A DNA stretch of 64,000 bases. It comes from SG8-41 sp964521405 (lineage in GTDB: Bacteria > Pseudomonadota > Gammaproteobacteria > Burkholderiales > SG8-41). A model generated the notes under the pieces. It did not search any database and was not told the DNA's origin. It worked only from the letters and a program-made list of their open reading frames with translations. This document shows, piece after piece, positions 58,203-64,000 of this stretch. The stretch lies in contig CAZFRR010000085.1 in NCBI GenBank assembly GCA_964521405.1, forward strand, positions 1-64,000, read 5' to 3'. How positions within the stretch are numbered: position 1 is the stretch's first letter; each line of letters begins with the position of its first letter. A program made the translations under genes and the position numbers.

Positions 58203-59330
58203 TCAGGTTTCCTCGATGGCGAACAACCGCCGGTGCTCGAGGATGGCATAGCGGTCGGTCATGCCGGCGATGTAATCCGCGATGGCCCTGGGCGCGTGCG
58301 CCTGTGCGCGCCCCTGGAATTCCGGGGGCAGTAACCGGATGTCCGACAGGAATGCCCCGAACAGTTCGGAGACGACACGGCGGGCCTTGGTGCTCATGCG
58401 CACCACGCGGTAGTGCCGATAGAGGTTGTCGCGCAGAAACTGCTTGAGGGCCAGGCTTTCATCATGGATTCGCGGGCTGAAGGCAATGAGCGGAGGCGCC
58501 CGCCGCACCGACTCGATGGAATCGGGTGCATGTCTTCGAATGTTTTCTGCACTGGCGCGCACCAGGTCGGTCACCAGGGTATCGATCATGCGCCGCACGG
58601 TCTCGTGGACCAGGCGCCGACCGGCAAGCCGCGGGTAATCCTTAAATACGGCCCTCAAGTGGCGCGCAACGATTTTTACCTCCGCGAGCTGCTCCAGGCT
58701 GAGTAGCCCGGAGCGCAGGCCGTCATCCACATCGTGGTTGTTATACGCAACCTCGTCGGCAAGGTTTGCGAGCTGTGCCTCGAGCGACGGCCGCCGCCGC
58801 TTGATGAACCGCTCCCCCACTTCGCCCAGATCTCGGGCATTCTTCACGGAGCAATGCTTCAGTATCCCTTCGCGCGATTCGAAAGTGAGATTGAGGCCGT
58901 CAAAAGTGGCGTAGCGCTGCTCGAGCACATCCACCACGCGCAAGCTCTGAAGATTGTGCTCGAATCCACCATAGGGCCGCATGCAGGCATTGAGCGCATC
59001 CTGCCCGGTATGGCCAAAAGGAGTGTGGCCGAGATCATGGGCAAGCGCGACTGCTTCAGTGAGATCTTCGTCGAGCTTTAGGCTGCGCGCCACCGACCTG
59101 GCAATCTGCGCCACTTCGAGGCTGTGCGTGAGCCGGGTGCGAAATAGATCGCCTTCGTGGTTGATAAAGACCTGGGTCTTGTATTCGAGGCGGCGGAAGG
59201 CGGTGGAGTGGATGATGCGATCTCGGTCGCGCTGGTATTCGCTGCGCCCGCGAGGAGGCGACTCGCGATGCCGGCGGCCTCGGGAGCGCTCCGGCAGGGC
59301 CGCGTATGGCGCGAGCGAGTGCTCAGGCAT
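58203..59330 (-). CDS. dgt: deoxyguanosinetriphosphate triphosphohydrolase-like protein
   Basis: HD-domain enzyme that hydrolyses dNTPs to nucleoside and triphosphate, controlling pools. The 375 residues have STAFRRLEYKTQVF, the metal-binding HD pattern THSLEVAQIARS...AHDLGHTPFGHTGQDAL, and the later NHDVDDGLRSG. ATG at 59330, eight bases inside aroB. It follows aroB closely and precedes gltB, a conserved betaproteobacterial order. dGTP specificity is not proven by sequence alone. Confidence 0.92.
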   Translation of the reverse strand: MPEHSLAPYAALPERSRGRRHRESPPRGRSEYQRDRDRIIHSTAFRRLEYKTQVFINHEGDLFRTRLTHSLEVAQIARSVARSLKLDEDLTEAVALAHDLGHTPFGHTGQDALNACMRPYGGFEHNLQSLRVVDVLEQRYATFDGLNLTFESREGILKHCSVKNARDLGEVGERFIKRRRPSLEAQLANLADEVAYNNHDVDDGLRSGLLSLEQLAEVKIVARHLRAVFKDYPRLAGRRLVHETVRRMIDTLVTDLVRASAENIRRHAPDSIESVRRAPPLIAFSPRIHDESLALKQFLRDNLYRHYRVVRMSTKARRVVSELFGAFLSDIRLLPPEFQGRAQAHAPRAIADYIAGMTDRYAILEHRRLFAIEET

Positions 59331-60408
59331 GCGCGAGCGCGCCCAACACGTCTGCGAGTGCATCGCCGGGGACTTGATCGGTGACCAGGGCCTCGCCGAT
59401 GCGCTTCAACAGCACGAAACGAATGCGGCCACCCTCGACCTTCTTGTCGTGGCCCATCAAATCGAGATAACGCTTTAGACCGAAATCAGGAGCCGTGACG
59501 GGCAAACCAGCGCGGACGATAAGCGCACTTGCCCGCGCCACGTCCTGCGCCGGGAGCATGCCCAACCGATGTGAAAGCCTGGCTGCCAGCACCATCCCGG
59601 CCGCCACCGCCTCGCCGTGCAGCCAAGTCCCATAACCTGACCCGGCCTCTATGGCATGCCCAAAGGTATGACCGAGGTTGAGTAGCGCCCGCACGCCATC
59701 TTCGCGCTCGTCCTGCGCCACGATCTCGGCCTTGATGGCGCAGGAGCGCTCGATTGCGTGGGCGAGCGGCTCGGTTTCGCGTTTCACGAGCCGCGCCATG
59801 TTCTTCTCCAGCCAGTCGAACAGCACGGGATCGCGGATCAACCCGTACTTGACCACCTCTGCCAGCCCGGCTGCAAACTCACGCGGCGGCAGCGTTGCCA
59901 GCGTATCGGTGTCGGTTATCACAGCGCGCGGCTGATAGAAAGCGCCGATCATATTCTTGCCAAGGGGGTGATTGATCGCGGTCTTGCCGCCGACCGCTGA
60001 GTCCACCTGTGCGAGGAGAGTGGTGGGCACCTGGATGTAGGGCACGCCGCGCAGGAACGCCGCCGCGGCAAAACCGGCGAGGTCTCCGACCACACCACCC
60101 CCCAGCGCGATCAGCGTGGTGCCGCGCTCGCAGCGATGCTCGAGCAGGGCATCGAAAATTCGGTTGAGGGTTTCCCAGTTCTTGTGCGATTCCCCGTCGG
60201 GTAGTGTAATGGGCACCACCTCCACGCCCCGGGTTTCCAGCGCGCGCTGGAGCGGCGCGAGGTAGAGAGGGGCGACAGTGGTGTTGGTTACGATCGCCAC
60301 CTTCTTCTTGTGCAATCGTTCCACGATCAGATCGGCATGCGCGATCAGGCCGGCACCGATGTATATCGGGTAACTGCGGTCGCCCAGCTCCATCTTCAGA
60401 GTTTGCAT
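59323..60408 (-). CDS. aroB: 3-dehydroquinate synthase
   Basis: Second enzyme of the shikimate pathway, converting DAHP to 3-dehydroquinate using NAD and a metal ion. The 361 residues contain GGGVVGDLAGFAAAAFLRG, QVPTTLLAQVDSAVGGKTAIN and GHTFGHAIE with a metal-binding His. ATG at 60408 gives the normal MQTLKMELGDRSYPI start; in-frame upstream sequence overlaps aroK and is not family-like. It starts 22 bp after aroK and overlaps dgt by eight bases, so aroK-aroB-dgt are one unit. Confidence 0.96.
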   Translation of the reverse strand: MQTLKMELGDRSYPIYIGAGLIAHADLIVERLHKKKVAIVTNTTVAPLYLAPLQRALETRGVEVVPITLPDGESHKNWETLNRIFDALLEHRCERGTTLIALGGGVVGDLAGFAAAAFLRGVPYIQVPTTLLAQVDSAVGGKTAINHPLGKNMIGAFYQPRAVITDTDTLATLPPREFAAGLAEVVKYGLIRDPVLFDWLEKNMARLVKRETEPLAHAIERSCAIKAEIVAQDEREDGVRALLNLGHTFGHAIEAGSGYGTWLHGEAVAAGMVLAARLSHRLGMLPAQDVARASALIVRAGLPVTAPDFGLKRYLDLMGHDKKVEGGRIRFVLLKRIGEALVTDQVPGDALADVLGALAHA

Positions 60409-60430
60409 GATTCGCTTTCGGTCTTTCTGG

Positions 60431-61030
60431 TCAACTGGTGCGCAGGGAAGCGCCATCGCGTTCGGCCATGCCGGCTTGATGCCGGTGCAGCTGCTGTTCC
60501 AGCTTGTGCGCGAGGCTGCCCAGACTCTGGTCACCGGTATCGACGATGATGTCGGCAACCTCGCGATATAGCGGGTCACGCTCATCGAATAACTGCTGCA
60601 GCCTGGCCAGTGGGTCCGTCGCCTTGAGCAGAGGTCGGTTCTTGTCGTGGCGGGTGCGGCTCCACAGATCCGCCACGGCGGCACGCAAATAGACCACTAT
60701 GCCGTTCCCAGCGAGCAGCTTGCGGTTCTCGGCGGAGAGTACCGCGCCACCGCCCGTCGCGAGCACGATATCCTTGCGCCTGACCAGCTCCGCCAGAGTT
60801 TTTGCCTCACGCGAGCGAAAGCCGGCCTCGCCTTCGATCTCGAAAATCACCGCAACCTTGACCCCGGTTGCGCGCTCGATTTCGTGATCGCAATCGTAGA
60901 AGGTCTTGCCAAGACGCCGGGCGAGCAGCCTTCCCACCGAGGTTTTGCCGGCACCCATCAACCCGATCAGGAAGATATTGCCCGGGAATGGTCCTATTCC
61001 AGCCGTCAGCTTGTGCTCGCCCTCGCTCAT
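60431..61030 (-). CDS. aroK: shikimate kinase
   Basis: Phosphorylates shikimate with ATP, the fifth step of the shikimate pathway. The 199-residue product has Walker A LMGAGKTSVGR, DCDHEIE (substrate-binding Asp), EAGFRSREAKTL and TGGGAVLS. ATG at 61030. It is separated from pilQ by a terminator at 61093-61117, so although next to the pilus operon it likely has its own transcription start or depends on readthrough. aroB follows 22 bp later. Confidence 0.95.
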   Translation of the reverse strand: MSEGEHKLTAGIGPFPGNIFLIGLMGAGKTSVGRLLARRLGKTFYDCDHEIERATGVKVAVIFEIEGEAGFRSREAKTLAELVRRKDIVLATGGGAVLSAENRKLLAGNGIVVYLRAAVADLWSRTRHDKNRPLLKATDPLARLQQLFDERDPLYREVADIIVDTGDQSLGSLAHKLEQQLHRHQAGMAERDGASLRTS

Positions 61031-61092
61031 GGAGCGATTCTAACGGAACATACTGATGCCGCATAACCAGCACGGGGCAGGTGATAGGCAAC

Positions 61093-61117
61093 AAAAAAGG
61101 CGGCCGAAGTCGCCTTT
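61093..61117 (-). terminator. intrinsic terminator of the pilus operon after pilQ
   Basis: On the minus strand AAAGGCG (61117-61111) pairs with CGCCTTT (61102-61096) around an 8-base loop, and the stem runs into a TTTTTT tract ending near 61093. It begins 20 bases after the pilQ stop codon. The GC-rich stem followed by T run is the classic Rho-independent form. Confidence 0.85.
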
Positions 61118-61136
61118 CATGCATTGACGCAGATCT

Positions 61137-63233
61137 TTACTGGCGCAGCGTGAGGCCGTCCTTGATGATCCGCGGCGAGATGAAGATGAGCAGCTCACGC
61201 CGGTCATCACGCTTCGTGTTCTGTTTGAACAGGAACCCGATATACGGCAAATCGCCCAGCACCGGGACCTTGTTGGTGCCACTGCTCTCGTCCTGGGTGT
61301 AAATGCCGCCGATCACCACCGTGCCGCCGTTCTCCACCAGCACTTCGGTGACGATCTGCTTGGTGTCAACCGCCGGGGGATTCGTGTTCAGTGGCGATAC
61401 GGAATCCTTGTTTACCCGGAGGTTCATGATCACGTTATCGTCGGGCGTGACCTGGGGTTTGACCTTGAGCGAGAGTGTCGCTTTCTTGAATGACGTGCTG
61501 GTCGCGCCGCTCGAGGTCGCCGATTGGTAAGGGATCTCCGTACCCTGCTCGATGGTCGCCTCGACCTGGTCGGAAGTGATCACGCGCGGGCTGGAGATGA
61601 TCTTGCCCTTGCTGTCCGCCTGCAACGCGCTCAACTCGAGGTCGATGAATTTCGTGCGGCTCTGGTTGAAGAGGATCATCGAGAACACGCTGCCACCCGC
61701 GGCGGGCAGATTCACGTTGAGGTTGCCGGTCGAGAAAGGGGGCACAGCGCTGGTGCCCGCGATGGGGGCGACCGTGCTCAAGTTCCCGCCAACCGTTCCG
61801 CGCAGATCTGAACCTGTCGAAAAGATACCGCTACCATCGCCCTTCTCGCGATAGCCCAACCGTACGCCCAGATTGCGGCTGAAAGTATCGGTCGCTTCCA
61901 CGATGCGCGACTCGATCATCACCTGACGTACCGGCACGTCGACCTTTTTCAGCAGCTTGCGGACTTCTTCAAGCCGGTTCGGGGTGTCCTGCACGAAGAT
62001 CGTGTTGGTGCGGGGGTCGACCACTGCACTGCCGCGCTTGGACAGGATGCGCTGGTTGGGGTCGGACAGCAGCTTCTGGAAATCGGCCCCTTTCTGGTAA
62101 TTCAACTGAAAGCTCTCGGTGCGGGTGGGCTCGAGATCGTTGATCTGCTGTTGCGCTTCGAGCGCCAGCTTCTCGCGCGTGGCAAGCTCGTCGCGCGGCG
62201 CGATCCACACCACGTTGCCGGTCTTGCGCATGTCGAGTCCCTTGCTCTGCAGGATGATATCGAGCGCCTGGTCCCAGGGAACGTCCTTCAGCCTCAGGGT
62301 AAGATTGCCGCCCACCGTGTCGCTGGTAATAATGTTGAGCCCGGTGAAGTCAGCGATCACCTGCAGTACGGCCCGCACCTCCACGTTCTGGAAGTTGAGC
62401 GAGAGCTTCTCGCCGGTGTAGCCGCCGCCCCGAGCTATGCGGTCCTGGTCTTGGGCCTGCTTTACTTCCACGATGAACCGGTTGTCGGACTGGTAGGCGG
62501 TGTGTTCCCAGGCGCCACGCGGCTCGATTACCACCCGCGCGTTGTTGCCTTGGGTGATGGCGTCTACGGTTTGCACCGATGTGCCGAAGTCGCTCACATC
62601 CAGGCGCCGCTGCAAGTTTTTCGGCAACGCGGTGTTGACGAAATCAACAATAATAACCTTGCCTTGCAGCTTGAGATCGATGCCGACGGCATTGTCGGAG
62701 AGATCGATCACGACGCGCCCTTCACCAGAATTGCCGCGGCGGAAATCAATATCACGCAGTGCATGGCGCGAATCTCCAGGCTGCGCTTCGGCGAATTGGG
62801 TGGTTGCCCCCGAGCTTGCGCCGCTGGTGGCGCCCTGCAGGGTAATGAGCAGCGCCCGCCCGTCGATCTGGGTGTCATAACTGGCGGCTCGCGAAAGATT
62901 GAGAACGAGCCGCGTGCGGTCACCGGCTTGCACCACATTGATGCTTCGCAATTCGCCCTCGCCGACTTCCTGTGTGCTGCGGCCGAGCGCGTTGGTGGTG
63001 TTGGGGAAATCGAATGCAATGCGGGGCGGATTGTTCACCGTAAACCCTGCGGGCGTGCTGGCCGGCGCCTCCTTCAATGTCACCTTGACGACTACCTTGC
63101 CGCCGGTCGCGGGGGACACGTTGATCGCCTCGATCGAGTTCGCCTGGGCGTGGACAGCAAAACTCGCGATGGCGAGCAAAAGGCCCAGCACTCCATGCAG
63201 AATAGACATGACAAAGTTGGTTGTCGGCTTCAT
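61137..63233 (-). CDS. pilQ: type IV pilus secretin PilQ
   Basis: Outer-membrane secretin pore for type IV pili. The 698 residues have a signal peptide (about 1-29, AVHA/Q), an N-terminal AMIN-type region (ANSIEAINVSPA), a second AMIN-like repeat near residues 130-250, the secretin short domain (RAVLQVIADFTGLNIITSDTVGGNLTL), an N1-type domain with PDRLEEVRKLLKKVD-like NRLEEVRKLLKKVD, and the C-terminal beta-barrel ending in VPVLGDLPYIGFLFKQNTKRDDRRELLIFISPRII. ATG at 63233. It follows pilP by 15 bp and ends the pilMNOPQ operon. Confidence 0.96.
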   Translation of the reverse strand: MKPTTNFVMSILHGVLGLLLAIASFAVHAQANSIEAINVSPATGGKVVVKVTLKEAPASTPAGFTVNNPPRIAFDFPNTTNALGRSTQEVGEGELRSINVVQAGDRTRLVLNLSRAASYDTQIDGRALLITLQGATSGASSGATTQFAEAQPGDSRHALRDIDFRRGNSGEGRVVIDLSDNAVGIDLKLQGKVIIVDFVNTALPKNLQRRLDVSDFGTSVQTVDAITQGNNARVVIEPRGAWEHTAYQSDNRFIVEVKQAQDQDRIARGGGYTGEKLSLNFQNVEVRAVLQVIADFTGLNIITSDTVGGNLTLRLKDVPWDQALDIILQSKGLDMRKTGNVVWIAPRDELATREKLALEAQQQINDLEPTRTESFQLNYQKGADFQKLLSDPNQRILSKRGSAVVDPRTNTIFVQDTPNRLEEVRKLLKKVDVPVRQVMIESRIVEATDTFSRNLGVRLGYREKGDGSGIFSTGSDLRGTVGGNLSTVAPIAGTSAVPPFSTGNLNVNLPAAGGSVFSMILFNQSRTKFIDLELSALQADSKGKIISSPRVITSDQVEATIEQGTEIPYQSATSSGATSTSFKKATLSLKVKPQVTPDDNVIMNLRVNKDSVSPLNTNPPAVDTKQIVTEVLVENGGTVVIGGIYTQDESSGTNKVPVLGDLPYIGFLFKQNTKRDDRRELLIFISPRIIKDGLTLRQ

Positions 63234-63248
63234 TTCCCTCGCCTCCTG

Positions 63249-63761
63249 TTATTCCTGCAACAGCAGCGTGCGTTCCTCTTCCTTCCACTCGTTGCCGCTG
63301 TCCTGAATCAGTTCCTTCAGCTTGAGGGCGGCTTCACTGATATCGACGATGCGCCCGAAGTTCTGTCCCATGAAATCGCCGGTCCTGACCCGGTACAGAT
63401 TGTTGTCCGGCGTCTTGATAATCGCGAAGATGTTCTTGTGCTGCTGCAGCGTGCCCACCATCTTCAGATTTTCCAACGGGAATGCCTCAAGCGGCCCTTT
63501 CCGGTGATTCGGGGGCGGCTGCAGCGCGCCGGGAACACTGGCCATCTTGGGAGCCTCAATCTTGCGCGGCACGAACGGGTCGATGAGATCGAACGCGGCG
63601 TACTCAAACGGCTCGTATGGTTTCACTTCCGGCAGGGGTGGTATGCGGCCGCGCGGCATGTTGTCCGAATCCTTGACGAACTGTCGCAGATCTGAATGCT
63701 GCTCGCCCCCGCACGAGGCGAGCGCGATGCAGGTCAACGCGATGGCGAGGCGGTAGCGCAT
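63249..63761 (-). CDS. pilP: type IV pilus lipoprotein PilP
   Basis: Inner-membrane lipoprotein that links the PilMNO platform to the PilQ secretin. The 170-residue product has a lipoprotein signal with lipobox LASC (Cys near 18), a proline-rich linker (GRIPPLPEVKPYEPFEYAAFDLIDPF) and the C-terminal beta domain KMVGTLQQHKNIFAIIKTPDNNLYRVRTGDFMGQNFGRI. ATG at 63761 overlaps the pilO stop by one base (TGATG), so translation is coupled; a GTG one codon upstream is less likely. Confidence 0.95.
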   Translation of the reverse strand: MRYRLAIALTCIALASCGGEQHSDLRQFVKDSDNMPRGRIPPLPEVKPYEPFEYAAFDLIDPFVPRKIEAPKMASVPGALQPPPNHRKGPLEAFPLENLKMVGTLQQHKNIFAIIKTPDNNLYRVRTGDFMGQNFGRIVDISEAALKLKELIQDSGNEWKEEERTLLLQE

Positions 63762-64000
63762 CACTTCTTCCCGCCTTTCGGGGCGGCGGCCTTTCTCTGT
63801 TGGGCGATTTCCTCGTCATCCAGATAGCGGAAGGTCTTGGCTGTCGCATCGAGCGCCAAGCCCCCCTTGGCGCTGCTAGTGAGCCCGATATCGTTCAGCG
63901 TGACGATGCGAGAGAGCTTGCTGATGTCGCTCGCGAAGGCACCGATGTCGTGGTAGTTGCCGGTAATCCGGATCGTGATCGGCAGTTCGGCATAAAAGTC
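63761..64000 (-). CDS. pilO: type IV pilus protein PilO, C-terminal end (partial)
   Basis: C-terminal 79 residues of the inner-membrane alignment protein PilO. FYAELPITIRITGNYHDIGAF and LSRIVTLNDIGL are characteristic of its ferredoxin-like periplasmic domain. The protein ends in a Lys/Gly-rich tail (APKGGKK). The N-terminus, membrane helix and coiled coil lie beyond position 64000. Its stop overlaps the pilP start. Confidence 0.92.
   Translation of the reverse strand, partial: DFYAELPITIRITGNYHDIGAFASDISKLSRIVTLNDIGLTSSAKGGLALDATAKTFRYLDDEEIAQQRKAAAPKGGKK

Overview
The window looks like the replication-origin region of a GC-rich betaproteobacterial chromosome. The evidence is gene order: dnaA-dnaN-gyrB on one side of rpmH-rnpA-yidC-mnmE-mnmG-rsmG-parAB-atp, ntrYX-DUF4390-rsmB-fmt-def, and pil-aroK-aroB-dgt-gltBD-hemE-priA-argS. 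This order is familiar from Burkholderiales and Nitrosomonadales-like lineages; I cannot name the genus. No phage, insertion sequence, CRISPR array, tRNA or rRNA gene was found. Nearly all of the DNA is housekeeping genes.

Layout. 1-11750 (all minus strand): def, fmt, rsmB, a DUF4390 secreted protein, the two-component pair ntrY/ntrX, then tkt-gap-pgk-pyk, a carbon-metabolism cluster of the kind that also serves the Calvin cycle in autotrophic relatives. 11861-16879 (plus): a LysM protein, dprA and topB (topoisomerase III), ending at a bidirectional terminator shared with gyrB. 17037-22214 (minus): gyrB, dnaN, dnaA, with a probable oriC in the dnaN-dnaA gap. 22407-42719 (plus): rpmH, rnpA, yidC, mnmE, a paired parS-like hairpin, mnmG, rsmG, parA, parB, the full nine-gene ATP synthase cluster atpIBEFHAGDC, then glpD, glmU and glmS. 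42735-64000 (minus): two tandem DsbA-like proteins, a SPOR-domain protein, argS, a small accessory pair (FkbM methyltransferase and 2OG-Fe(II) oxygenase), priA, hemE, gltD, gltB, dgt, aroB, aroK and the end of the type IV pilus operon (pilQ, pilP, partial pilO).

The switch in gene direction at about 22.3 kb fits bidirectional replication from oriC, with the ATP synthase operon on the leading strand. parS-like sites lie beside mnmG-rsmG-parAB, as expected for an origin-proximal segregation locus.

The most interesting non-coding signals are: (1) a two-hairpin element present twice in the ATP synthase region (atpA-atpG gap and atpC-glpD gap) whose stems differ by paired, compensatory base changes; (2) an rnpA frame with no ATG, GTG or TTG start after the start of rpmH; (3) a second cluster of DnaA-box-like sites with an AT-rich stretch in the priA-hemE gap, about 30 kb from the presumed oriC; (4) an 18-bp perfect inverted repeat that carries two parS-like sites. 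Among proteins, NtrX has an AAA+ domain that has lost its Walker A lysine, Walker B aspartate and GAFTGA loop.
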